Below are positions 36,714-45,188 of a DNA stretch of 64,000 nucleotides, piece by piece. The translations under genes were made by a program, and so were the position numbers. The stretch comes from Candidatus Gastranaerophilales bacterium. Lineage in GTDB: Bacteria > Cyanobacteriota > Vampirovibrionia > Gastranaerophilales > JAILCC01. The notes under the pieces were generated by a model, which saw nothing but the letters and a program-made list of their open reading frames with translations, was not told where the DNA came from and searched no databases. Position 1 is the stretch's first letter. Every line of letters begins with the position of its first letter. The stretch lies in the NCBI GenBank assembly GCA_028696075.1, contig JAQVHS010000002.1, positions 37,701-101,700 on the forward strand, written 5' to 3'.

Positions 36714-37604
36714 ATGAAAAAATACAACAAAAAAGCTTTTTCTCTGATTGAAATTATGCAGACGGTTATTCTGCTTGGGATTATAGCAGGGTTGTCTATT
36801 TCATTTTTCAGACGGCTGGATACTGATTCTAAGCTGGAAGCCCCTACCAGAGATGCAATTCAAAAAGCGGTAGACCAGACAATTAAAGATGTATGTAATT
36901 CTACAGTACCTATATGTGAAGCTTATGCAGCGCCTGTTTGCCCCGACGGATATACACACAATACAACTGCAGATACTTGTGTATCTAATGTTACGACAAC
37001 CCAAGCTGAGTGTACGCTGGGGGTTATTAATTCCGCAGGTTTTTGTGAAACTCCGATGTTATGTAATTGCCCTACAACCCCTGCGGAATATGGTTGGTAT
37101 ATTACAGGCTCTGAAGTTGTTTGCGGCAGGAAAGTTGCACAAGGTACTCCTTGTAATACGGATGAAACTTACGCAGCAAGAAAAACAGGCGCAGGAGAGG
37201 ATATTTATACATGCGATATTCCTATGCCGGTGTTAAAAGAGTCTTTACAGGGCGAAGCTTGTCCTGACGGAAATATTGATTTGTCTTATAAGGAAAGGAT
37301 AAACGCAGAGTCAGAACTTTGTGTAGGTATATTTAAAAATTTAAACCATGTAACGCCTGATAATCCGGAAGTAATCGCAGACTGTAATTCGATTGCTACT
37401 GCTGAAGAAAAGTGGCGATGTCAGGTTTGCAGAGCCCAGGGTAAACTAAGATTGACTAATGGTGTCATGCTTACTGTACAAGGCTATGTCGCAGACCAAG
37501 CAATAATAAAAATGGATTTAGATAGAAATGCAGATACCATCAATGATATTAAGTGCATTAGTATCACTAAGCAAGGTGAAATTGCCACAATCGCTTGCCC
37601 TTAA
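36714..37604 (+). CDS. Prepilin-type protein, cysteine-rich
   Basis: 296 residues. The class III signal is exact: short basic leader, then FSLIEIMQTVILLGIIAGLS with the conserved glutamate at +5, so it is cut by prepilin peptidase and inserted by a type IV pilus or type II secretion system. The remainder is an extracytoplasmic domain with about 20 cysteines (CPDGYTH, LCNCPTTPAEYGW), suggesting many disulphides or an adhesive head. AAGGTGA precedes the ATG. No other pilus gene is beside it; a second prepilin is at 42122. Confidence 0.8.
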   Translation: MKKYNKKAFSLIEIMQTVILLGIIAGLSISFFRRLDTDSKLEAPTRDAIQKAVDQTIKDVCNSTVPICEAYAAPVCPDGYTHNTTADTCVSNVTTTQAECTLGVINSAGFCETPMLCNCPTTPAEYGWYITGSEVVCGRKVAQGTPCNTDETYAARKTGAGEDIYTCDIPMPVLKESLQGEACPDGNIDLSYKERINAESELCVGIFKNLNHVTPDNPEVIADCNSIATAEEKWRCQVCRAQGKLRLTNGVMLTVQGYVADQAIIKMDLDRNADTINDIKCISITKQGEIATIACP

Positions 37605-37623
37605 TTAACCAAGGAAAATAAAA

Positions 37624-37971
37624 ATGACAGAAGATATAAATCAAAAAGTTATAAATATTTTTTCAAAACATAAAGCGCAAAAGCCGCTTGAAGATGAGAG
37701 CCAAGTTGTTGATTGCGGCGACGGGGTACAATGTATCACCATCAAACTTGATAAATACGGCAAAACCTTTGACAAGGATGAGATTATAAAAAATGCCAAT
37801 GATTGTGAATATATTGTAAAAGTTTTGGTTGATGCGCAGCCTCATCCATATATCAAGAATTATAAAATCACAGGCAAAAAACTCATTTCTTTTATCCATA
37901 AATTCATCAAAAAGAAAAAAGAAGGCATAATTATTGAAGTGGATAAATATTTTCCCGAAGATTTAGCTTAA
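37624..37971 (+). CDS. Hypothetical protein, 115 aa
   Basis: Not recognised. No signal peptide. Mixed alpha/beta pattern (VVDCGDGVQCITIKLDKYGK, CEYIVKVLVDAQPHPYIKNY), ending in a basic helix and acidic tail. AAGGAAA stands before the ATG. It lies between the pilin and ruvB in the same direction. Confidence 0.6.
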   Translation: MTEDINQKVINIFSKHKAQKPLEDESQVVDCGDGVQCITIKLDKYGKTFDKDEIIKNANDCEYIVKVLVDAQPHPYIKNYKITGKKLISFIHKFIKKKKEGIIIEVDKYFPEDLA

Positions 37972-38034
37972 TAAATTTTCATTATCAAATTATACTTGTT
38001 ATAATTAAATATAATGAATTTATGGGGATAAAAA

Positions 38035-39093
38035 TTGGCTATAGTAGAGGGGAATTCTAAATACAAACAGCCTGCGTCAAGATTGGCTGTTGACGCTCAA
38101 GAAGCTGTCAGTGATAAAAGTTTTGAACAGTCTATAAGACCGCAGAAGTTCTGTGATTATATAGGTCAGGCTCATTTAAAAGAAACTCTGCAAATCACCA
38201 TTACATCAGCTCAAAAACGTATGCAGTCAATAGACCATATGTTATTTTACGGTCCCCCGGGACTTGGCAAAACAACCCTTGCTTCCGTTGTTGCTAATGA
38301 AATGGACGTTAATATAAAAATTACATCAGCTCCGGCGCTTGAGCGTCCTCGTGATATTATAGGGATTTTGATGGGGTTAAAATCAGGTGAGATATTATTT
38401 ATAGACGAAATTCACAGGCTTAGCAAGATAGCGGAAGAAATCCTTTATCCCGCTATGGAAGATTTTTTTATTGATATGACAACCGGCAAAGCACAAACAG
38501 TTAAAAACTTGAGGGTGCCTGTTCCAAAATTCACTCTTATAGGCGCAACTACAAAAGCGGGAAGTTTGTCAGGTCCTTTACGTGACAGATTTGGTATCAT
38601 CCACAGAATGGAGTTTTATACCGTACAAGAACTTATGCGGGTTATTAAAAGAACTGCCGATATTCTGACGATTGGGATTGATGATAAAGGTCTGGAATCA
38701 ATTGCAATACGTTCGAGAGGTACCCCTCGTATAGCAAACAGATTAATAAAAAGGGTTCGTGATTATGCGATTGTGCGCTATGACGGCAAAATTGACGGCA
38801 AAATTGCAAATGAAGCACTCGATATGCTCAGGATAGATAAATTCGGGCTTGATACGACCGATAGAGATTTGATGAAACTTATCATAGAAAAATACGACGG
38901 TGGACCTGTAGGTATCGAAACATTGGCAACTGCACTCGGCGAAGATGCTAAAACCATAGAAGATGTTTATGAGCCGTACTTGCTTCAGTCGGGTTTGATT
39001 TTAAGAACAGCAAGAGGACGCAGAGTTTCACCCGAAGGTTACAGAATGCTGGGCTTCAAACAGTTCTCATCACAAATAAGCTTGGAGTTTTAA
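38035..39093 (+). CDS. ruvB: Holliday junction DNA helicase RuvB
   Basis: AAA+ motor that drives branch migration with RuvA. 352 residues: RPQKFCDYIGQ, Walker A YGPPGLGKTTLA, Walker B LFIDEIHRL, sensor 1 GATTKAGSLSGPLRDRFG, arginine finger RSRGTPRIANRL, and the winged-helix C-terminus with GRRVSPEGYRMLG. The start is TTG, supported by GGGGAT at 38024-38029. RuvA and RuvC are not nearby. Confidence 0.96.
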   Translation: MAIVEGNSKYKQPASRLAVDAQEAVSDKSFEQSIRPQKFCDYIGQAHLKETLQITITSAQKRMQSIDHMLFYGPPGLGKTTLASVVANEMDVNIKITSAPALERPRDIIGILMGLKSGEILFIDEIHRLSKIAEEILYPAMEDFFIDMTTGKAQTVKNLRVPVPKFTLIGATTKAGSLSGPLRDRFGIIHRMEFYTVQELMRVIKRTADILTIGIDDKGLESIAIRSRGTPRIANRLIKRVRDYAIVRYDGKIDGKIANEALDMLRIDKFGLDTTDRDLMKLIIEKYDGGPVGIETLATALGEDAKTIEDVYEPYLLQSGLILRTARGRRVSPEGYRMLGFKQFSSQISLEF

Positions 39094-39120
39094 GCAGAGG
39101 AAAACCGTAGGACTGGGCTA

Positions 39121-39190
39121 TCAACCCTTAAGTTCTTCACCTCTCCAACTTAATCCCAGCCGCCTAGCTTCCCAGCTTCTTATTAAATCC
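39121..39190. repeat. CT-rich intergenic repeat, third copy
   Basis: CCCTTAAGTTCTTCACC, CCAACTTAATCCCAGC and TAGCTTCCCAGCTTC match the two copies at 35060-35183 and the spacer between them. Confidence 0.7.
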
Positions 39191-39259
39191 ATGCCCGCAA
39201 TTTTTTATATCAAATTGTTTTTATTAAGATAAGATAATTAAGAACAAAGGAGAAATGTC

Positions 39260-39670
39260 ATGGCAGTGCCTTCATGTAATCGTTATTCAGGATTTCCCGG
39301 TACTAATTTTTATTCTATGAAGTTAGATAATATTATGGCTAATGATATGATGAGATTTAGCCATAATCCTCAGTTTAGCGGGGCTTCAAGCCTATGGGGA
39401 ATAGGTGGCGGTATCCCAAACTATTGCGGCGGTTTTGCCGGAGGTGGCGGCGGTTGCTTCCCTATTTTTGGCGGCGGCGGTTATGGATACGGCGGCGGTT
39501 ATGGCATAAATAGAGAAATGAATCAAGTTGCATTTCTGTCAGGTTTTGGTCCTCGTTCAGCTAATTCTGCGGATAGGTACGGATCGAGCGAAATTGCCGG
39601 AAATACCGGATGGGGGAATTTCTTCAAAGACAAAGCATTTGGTTTAGTTGATGCATTTCTTCCATTTTAG
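39260..39670 (+). CDS. Glycine-rich protein, 136 aa
   Basis: Not a known family. The middle (about 48-82) is a glycine tract broken by aromatic and cysteine residues (FAGGGGGCFPIFGGGGYGYG). The ends are ordinary: VPSCNRYSGFPGTNFYS at the start and NFFKDKAFGLVDAFLPF, an amphipathic helix, at the end. No signal peptide. AAAGGAG precedes the ATG and a clean terminator follows, so it is a single-gene unit and probably well expressed. Such tracts often build fibres, coats or phase-separating assemblies, which is inference. Confidence 0.65.
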   Translation: MAVPSCNRYSGFPGTNFYSMKLDNIMANDMMRFSHNPQFSGASSLWGIGGGIPNYCGGFAGGGGGCFPIFGGGGYGYGGGYGINREMNQVAFLSGFGPRSANSADRYGSSEIAGNTGWGNFFKDKAFGLVDAFLPF

Positions 39671-39689
39671 TAAAAATTCAGATTCTATA

Positions 39690-39722
39690 CAAAAAAAGAC
39701 TCTCATTCGAGGGTCTTTTTTA
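39690..39722 (+). terminator. Rho-independent terminator after the glycine-rich gene
   Basis: AAAAAGACTCTC pairs with GAGGGTCTTTTT across ATTC, then T residues. Confidence 0.85.
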
Positions 39723-39778
39723 TATGAATTAACTTGCAGATTTGCCCGTTTATCCGATTACAAATATCAATAATCGGT

Positions 39779-39784
39779 TAAAGT
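39779..39784 (+). promoter_or_regulatory. Leaderless-type -10 box of the sensor kinase gene
   Basis: TAAAGT, six bases, then ATG 39791. The -35 is unclear. No ribosome binding site. Confidence 0.4.
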
Positions 39785-39790
39785 TGTGGT

Positions 39791-42094
39791 ATGAAGAGTG
39801 CATATCTTTATATTTTACTGATTTTTTTATTATCTCTGAGCTCGTTATTGCTTGGTTATCTTGCCGTGCTTTACAGGCAAAACAGCTTTAACTCGTTATT
39901 GCGGAATATTCAATCAAAATTTGAGAATATATTTGATAAAGAAAAATTATCTTTTATTCTTATGAAAGAAACAGAAGAAATGTTTAATCCGTCAGATTGT
40001 GTTTTAGTTGAATATTCTTATACCGGTACCAAGGTTATTGCTTCTACAAGAACGATAGACAGCTATACAAAAAATCAGTTTCATAAAGAAAGCTATATGA
40101 TTTTAAAGAATTTGTTAAAATCGGTTACACATATTCTTGACCACAATGCTTTCAAAAATGAAACAGTCAGAAAATACTTGAATTTTTTAAACTACGAAAA
40201 TTTTTATGTAGTGCCTGTGTTTATTGATGACTATCATATAATGGTAATGGAGCTTTATTATGACAACAAACCCGGCAAGTTTGATAAAAAACTGTTAAGG
40301 CATATTATATATCTTTTCGAAAAAGCTTACCGCAGCTTGAACTATATTTCTAAATCAAATGCCCGTATAAGACGTGATGAGCTTGTTATCAAAGTCCTCG
40401 ATAAAATCCGCAACACTTTGGATGAAAAAGAAATCAAACGTCAAATATTGGAAGAAATAGGCAGAGCGTTTAAAGCAGACAGAGTTGTCCTGATAGAATA
40501 TGATAAAAAAAATACCGAAAATATCCCCTCTTTTATCAAGGAATATATAGGAAATCCTTATCTAAGACCTATCAAGGAATCCGGATATGATATTAAAAAA
40601 ATTTGGGAAGTCTTATTAAAAGCAATACCTCAAAGACCTCCTATATTTGTCGTTGAATCCGCAGAAAAGTTTCTTAAGGATAATAAGCTTGAAGGCAGTG
40701 AACTTGAAGAATTTTTTATAAAAACACAGGTCAAGTCCAGTTATCCGTTTAGAATTCGTGAAAATGACGATAAAGTCTTGTATCTTTTTCTTCAATATAT
40801 AAGTGAAATAAATATAATGGATGAGCACGATTTAAAAATACTTGAACTGCTTGCTAAACAAATAAATATAGCTCTAGAGCAGGCTGAATTATATTCCAGG
40901 ATGAAAATGCTTATGGAAAAAGAAAAGACGCTTAGAGGCATAATTTCTGAAACTAAAATTTTACCCAACACTACACAGATTTATAAATACCTGCTTGAAA
41001 AAATTACCGATTTGTTTAAGGCAACAGGTACTATTATAGTAGAATTTCACCCTGAAAGCCCTTCATTGGATTATAAAATATACAATTATTACAAACCTAA
41101 TACAGTAAACATTAAAGAAGATACATTTCCTGACCGTTTATTTAAGCTTTTTTATGATGTAAGTGTTAATCAGCGCCCCTGTTTTATAAAAGAAATCAGA
41201 GAATATTTAAAGGCGAATAATTTAGAGGCTGTTTTTGAAGAAAATAATATAAAACTTGCTGCAATATTTCCTTTTATAACACGCAATCCCAAACATTACA
41301 GTGCGTTGGGGCTTATTTATCAGCGGGATGTTGTGCTTTCCGCTTATCAAAAAGATTTGCTCTCAAATATTATAGACAGTACCTCTCATATTGTTAAAGA
41401 ATTAACCAGAAACTCTGAAATTATCGAACTTAGAGAGGCGTTCCTGTCTACTTTGGCGCATGATTTACAAATCCCTTTGATTGCTCAAAGAAATGCTATC
41501 GAATATCTTCTCAAGAAAGAAAAACAACATAACGGTGAATACAGAATTGTTGAAGAATTGCTTGAGACAAACCAAAACCTTACTAATATGCTGAAAAATT
41601 TGCTTAGTATTTATAACTTTGAGGCAGGCAAATATAAACTTTATAAGCGCCATTTTAACCTGCTTGACGTTATTAATGAAATAGAGGCAAAATATGCGCC
41701 ACTTATAAAGGAAAAACATTTGAACATAAAAAAAGAGATGCGCACGGATGAACTTATAGTCCATGGGGATATGGCGGAGATTCAAAAGGTTTTTGAAATT
41801 ATATTTATGAATGCTATTGACCATACACGATATGCCAGCGATATTGTAATATCATTTGAACGTAAAGATAATGTTCTGATTACCTGTATTACCGACCAGG
41901 GCGAGGGGATTTCTGAAGATATTAAAAAGATAATCTTTCAGCGAAATGCAATGTCTAATTTTCTTGAAAGAAAAATTGGTGCGGGCATGAATTTGTATTT
42001 AGCGAAGTTGATTATTAGCGCCCACCACGGAAAAATTTACTTTAATACCCAAAAAAGCGAAGGCTCAAGCTTCTGTGTAGCCTTGAGCGGGTAA
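39791..42094 (+). CDS. Membrane sensor histidine kinase with GAF-like domains
   Basis: 767 residues. One N-terminal membrane segment (LYILLIFLLSLSSLLLGYLA), three GAF-like sensory blocks (about 40-190, 200-370 and 385-540), a HisKA domain (about 545-610) with H box STLAHDLQIPLIAQRN, and a HATPase domain (about 640-767). N box NAIDHT and G1 TDQGEGIS are clear; the G2 loop reads GAGMNLYLAK, where family members usually have GLGL, so ATP-lid behaviour may differ. It has no response regulator beside it. The start at 39791 is backed by a -10 box six bases upstream. It converges with the pilin gene at 42122. Confidence 0.88.
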   Translation: MKSAYLYILLIFLLSLSSLLLGYLAVLYRQNSFNSLLRNIQSKFENIFDKEKLSFILMKETEEMFNPSDCVLVEYSYTGTKVIASTRTIDSYTKNQFHKESYMILKNLLKSVTHILDHNAFKNETVRKYLNFLNYENFYVVPVFIDDYHIMVMELYYDNKPGKFDKKLLRHIIYLFEKAYRSLNYISKSNARIRRDELVIKVLDKIRNTLDEKEIKRQILEEIGRAFKADRVVLIEYDKKNTENIPSFIKEYIGNPYLRPIKESGYDIKKIWEVLLKAIPQRPPIFVVESAEKFLKDNKLEGSELEEFFIKTQVKSSYPFRIRENDDKVLYLFLQYISEINIMDEHDLKILELLAKQINIALEQAELYSRMKMLMEKEKTLRGIISETKILPNTTQIYKYLLEKITDLFKATGTIIVEFHPESPSLDYKIYNYYKPNTVNIKEDTFPDRLFKLFYDVSVNQRPCFIKEIREYLKANNLEAVFEENNIKLAAIFPFITRNPKHYSALGLIYQRDVVLSAYQKDLLSNIIDSTSHIVKELTRNSEIIELREAFLSTLAHDLQIPLIAQRNAIEYLLKKEKQHNGEYRIVEELLETNQNLTNMLKNLLSIYNFEAGKYKLYKRHFNLLDVINEIEAKYAPLIKEKHLNIKKEMRTDELIVHGDMAEIQKVFEIIFMNAIDHTRYASDIVISFERKDNVLITCITDQGEGISEDIKKIIFQRNAMSNFLERKIGAGMNLYLAKLIISAHHGKIYFNTQKSEGSSFCVALSG

Positions 42095-42121
42095 AAAGCT
42101 TAGGCTCTGTACTCAGTGACA

Positions 42122-42829
42122 CTACCAAGTTGTTGAATAATCCATATTTCCACGTTCAATTACCCACCGCGCACAACCGTAGGTGCTATGGTAGTCATCT
42201 GTTTTTTGGCAAAAAGAATGAGGATATGTCGTGCCGCTGGAATTTGCTCCTCCCAAGGGGAAAATACCTTGTTTTGTGAGATAAAAAACGAAAGTATCAA
42301 CCCCCCATTGATTTGGTGGTTTACTTCCGTTAATATCCACATTTAGCCAAACGCAGTAAGGTAAACCATTAACAGTGTAGCTACCTTGGCAATTATTTGC
42401 ACGAAAATTTGTAGAAAAAGAAATTCCAACGTTATCATTGGTCAAATATTTATAATTGGTAGCTCCTGAAGGTTCGACAGCAGTGGCATAAACATTACCT
42501 GAAAGGGATTTGTACGTGGAACTACCAAAACAGCCCTGTTTTGTCGTACCACATTCTTCAATAATATTAATGTTTTTAAACAAGTGTTTCCAATCACCAT
42601 TCCAATTGGTTGGATCACCATTTTCTATTTCGGCTAGCTTATAAGCTTGCTGAAGTATAGAATATGTCTTTTTTAACTTAGTGACAGTTTCTCTTTCTTG
42701 CCAAGATTGCAGAAGGCTTGGTATGGTTACTACGGCAATAACACCTATAACCATAAGGGTTATAAGAACTTCCGCTAATGTGAAGGCCTTATGGAGTTGG
42801 GGGATTGTTGATACTTTTAATTTTTTCAT
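42122..42829 (-). CDS. Prepilin-type (pseudopilin) protein
   Basis: 235 residues. Class III signal near residue 15: AFTLAEVLITLMVIGVIAVV, with the conserved glutamate. After about 50 residues of helix (QSWQERETVTKLKKTYSILQ), the extracytoplasmic domain carries eight cysteines, including EECGTTKQGCFG and CQGSYTVNGLPYC. FTLAEVLITL-type prepilins occur in many copies in Gastranaerophilales as I recall, which supports the lineage call. It lies alone next to the tRNA island. Confidence 0.85.
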   Translation of the reverse strand: MKKLKVSTIPQLHKAFTLAEVLITLMVIGVIAVVTIPSLLQSWQERETVTKLKKTYSILQQAYKLAEIENGDPTNWNGDWKHLFKNINIIEECGTTKQGCFGSSTYKSLSGNVYATAVEPSGATNYKYLTNDNVGISFSTNFRANNCQGSYTVNGLPYCVWLNVDINGSKPPNQWGVDTFVFYLTKQGIFPLGGANSSGTTYPHSFCQKTDDYHSTYGCARWVIERGNMDYSTTW

Positions 42830-43088
42830 AAACAGTTCAATTTAATTTTAGACTTTAATTTATATAAACCAGTATAAATCAAAACTCGATACATGACCAG
42901 TAAGTAACTAGTAATTAAGCTTGACGAGGACAATATATCTGTTAGAAATGTCTTTAAAATCCTATGCTTGTTAGATTTAGAACCTAATATTATCTTTAGG
43001 ACTTTAAAACGTGAAAGCCTCAAAGGTGTTTGTGTGACTGATTGAAAACCTTGTTGCATTTTCTTTTTTTATGCTACAATTTCTTTAA
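42830..43088. other. Intergenic stretch before the tRNA repeat array
   Basis: A 77-codon frame exists on the minus strand (42826-43059), but its start lacks a ribosome binding site and its composition is poor. I see no convincing gene, hairpin or terminator. Confidence 0.5.
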
Positions 43089-43478
43089 GCCTCGGTAGCT
43101 CAGCTCCGGCGAGCCAGCGGCGAGGGCTATAAATATAGCTCTATCCGGCTGAGGTAATTGAAAAAAGAATAATAATTAAAACTATGCCTCGGTAGCTCAG
43201 CTCCGGCGAGCCAGCGGCGAGGGCTATAAATATAGCTCTATCCGGCTGAGGTAATTGAAAAAAGAATAATAATTAAAAACTATGCCTCGGTAGCTCAGCT
43301 CCGGCGAGCCAGCGGCGAGGGCTATAAATATAGCTCTATCCGGCTGAGGTAATTGAAAAAAGAATAATAATTAAAAACTATGCCTCGGTAGCTCAGCTCC
43401 GGCGAGCCAGCGGCGAGGGCTATAAATATAGCTCTATCCGGCTGAGGTAATTGAAAAAAGAATAATAATTAAAACTAT
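43089..43478 (+). repeat. Four tandem repeats made from the 5' half of tRNA-Arg, sense plus antisense
   Basis: Units start at 43089, 43186, 43284 and 43382 (97, 98, 98 and 97 bp) and are nearly identical. Each begins with the first 15-16 bases of the tRNA (GCCTCGGTAGCTCAG), continues with a unique GC-rich part and a hairpin (CTATAAATATAG), then GCTCTATCCGGCTGAG, the reverse complement of tRNA bases 11-26, and ends with an AT-rich spacer. The intact tRNA takes the place of a fifth unit. CTCAG-CCGG can pair with CCGG-CTGAG inside each unit. Confidence 0.95.
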
Positions 43479-43552
43479 GCCTCGGTAGCTCAGCCGGATA
43501 GAGCAACCGCCTTCTAAGCGGTAGGTCATGCGTTCGAATCGCATCCGAGGTA
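43479..43552 (+). tRNA. tRNA-Arg (anticodon TCT)
   Basis: 74-base cloverleaf: acceptor GCCTCGG/CCGAGGT (one G-T pair), D arm GCTC/GAGC, anticodon arm ACCGC/GCGGT with loop CTTCTAA (anticodon at 43513-43515), variable AGGTC, T arm ATGCG/CGCAT with TTCGAAT, discriminator A. CCA is not encoded; six T residues follow. It reads AGA. Derived repeats lie on both sides. Confidence 0.95.
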
Positions 43553-43742
43553 TTTTTTATGCAAAAAATTGCGAACGCCTGACCTACGGTCGAACAGAAT
43601 TTATAATGCCTCCGCAAAGCTGCGGCTGGCGAATCGCATCCGAGGTATTTTTTATGCAAAAAATTGCGAACGCCTGACCTACGGTCGAACAGAATTTATA
43701 ATGCCTCCGCAAAGCTGCGGCTGGCGAATCGCATACGAGGTA
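43553..43742 (+). repeat. Two tandem repeats made from the 3' half of tRNA-Arg, antisense plus sense
   Basis: Units 43553-43647 and 43648-43742, both 95 bp and almost identical. Each holds CGAACGCCTGACCTAC, the reverse complement of the tRNA variable/T-stem region with one mismatch, then a hairpin CCGCA-AAGC-TGCGG, then the last 18 bases of the tRNA (CGAATCGCATCCGAGGTA; the second copy has one change). TGCGA-CGCC and GGCG-TCGCA can form an outer stem. The layout mirrors the upstream array. Confidence 0.95.
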
Positions 43743-45187
43743 TTTTTCTTGGCAAGAGTCAAAATTAACGAAGTAAGCAAACGGCAAAGTATAGTCATAG
43801 CTTACTTTTTTGTCTTTTATGGTACAGTTCGATAATAAAAATTTAAGCATTCTCCCCTTTTCTTTATTATTTTGGGATAAATACTTACCATAAGCGTTTT
43901 TCAAAAATTCTAAAATTTTAACTCCTTCATCGTAATATTTTTTATCGGCATTATGAAATGCTTGCAATGAATTTTCTATTTCTTCAATTTGATTTGTCCA
44001 TTCTTGTTTTTTCTCAAGCCAAAATTCATTATCAACAATACCGTCAAGCTTGTCTATGTATAATTTATCTAATCTGCCTTTGATTTTTTTATGTTGTATC
44101 TGCAGACTGGTAATTCTTTCTTCGCTAAATTTTATTTTGTCAGCTAAACTTTCTTTTAAGCCTACTTTGATATATTCACGGTGTTTATCATCTAATGTAA
44201 CGGCTCTGACGGCAGTATCAAATTGTTTTTCAAGTTCTTCTTCTCTGATATAGTTTTTCTTTTGGGAACAGGTTTTGTCGTGTCCTGTGCAATGATAATA
44301 AATATATTTCCCCTTTTTTATTTCCGCTGTTATTGCACATCCCCATTCTGCACACTTTAATAAGCCTGCAAATGCAAAATCATGGTCATTTCTATATAAT
44401 GGCTTGTTATCTTTCTTAAACGCTCTTTGAACATCATCAAATAGTTTTTCTGAAATAATCGCATCATGCCTGCCCCTATAAATTTCATCCTTGAATTTTA
44501 ATACTCCTGCATAGTTAATATTTTTAAGAATTTGTTCAAGTTGTCCTTTGGAAATTTTTGGAGAACTTGGAGTATAAGTATATTTTTCATCAACTAGAAT
44601 TTGTCTTACTTTTTCTAAAGATAAATCACCTTGAGAATATAATTCAAAGGCACGTCTTCAAAGGGAGCTTTTTCTTCATCAACAATGGTTGTCTTGGGGT
44701 CAATCTTTTTATAGCCGTATGGAACTTGCCCAATAAAATAACCTTCTTGTGCTTTTTTTAATCGTCCTTTTTGGGTTTCTTCTCGTAAGTTATCAATAAA
44801 GTTCTTTGCCATTAAGACTTTAATGCCATGAACAAACTTTTGGTGTGAAGTTGCATTTTTGCCAATTACTTCATTTTCTTTGACTAAATGAATTATAAAA
44901 TCATCTTCGCCAATTTCCACATAGTCTTTAAAGTTCCTGTAAAATCTATCAGTTTTTTCTACAAGTATCGTTTTGACGTCTTTGCTAGACTGTAAAAATT
45001 TAATCATTTCATTGAATTTTATTCGTCCGGCTTGCTTTGCTGTTTGTGATTCTTCAAAGGTTTTTACTATTTCAATATTGTTTTTCTTAGCGTAATTTTT
45101 AAGCAAATCAATTTGAGCAGGAATAGAAAACCCTTCCTTTTCCTGTTCTTCTGATGAAACTCTTGCATAAATTATGGCTTTAATCAT
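43584..45187 (-). pseudogene. Large serine recombinase, single frameshift
   Basis: Reads from ATG 45187 as a resolvase catalytic domain (IYARVSSEEQ with the nucleophilic serine; KTDRFYRN). The recombinase domain starts well (EGYFIGQVPYGYKKI), but the frame breaks near 44650, after KAPFEDV, and stops at 44615. In the next frame the protein continues without a break: AFELYSQGDLSLEKVRQIL, a zinc ribbon (LLKCAEWGC, HCTGHDKTC), a coiled coil and the C-terminus. One base deletion explains it. The last 53 or so codons lie inside the tRNA-derived repeats, so the natural end has been replaced or extended. It overlaps the higA stop closely. Sequencing error cannot be excluded. Confidence 0.85.
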
Positions 45188-45188
45188 A

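Noticed and set aside
42826-43059. 77-codon minus-strand frame beside the pilin gene
   Set aside because: No ribosome binding site, no recognisable domain, unusual composition.
43089-43742. CRISPR array
   Set aside because: The units are 95-98 bp, nearly identical along their whole length and have no variable spacers; they are derived from the neighbouring tRNA.
43420-43835. Open frames across the tRNA and its repeats on both strands
   Set aside because: They follow from repeat composition and overlap a clear tRNA; apart from the recombinase tail there is no coding evidence.
44640-44660. Programmed frameshift in the serine recombinase
   Set aside because: No slippery heptamer at the break; a simple one-base deletion fits better.
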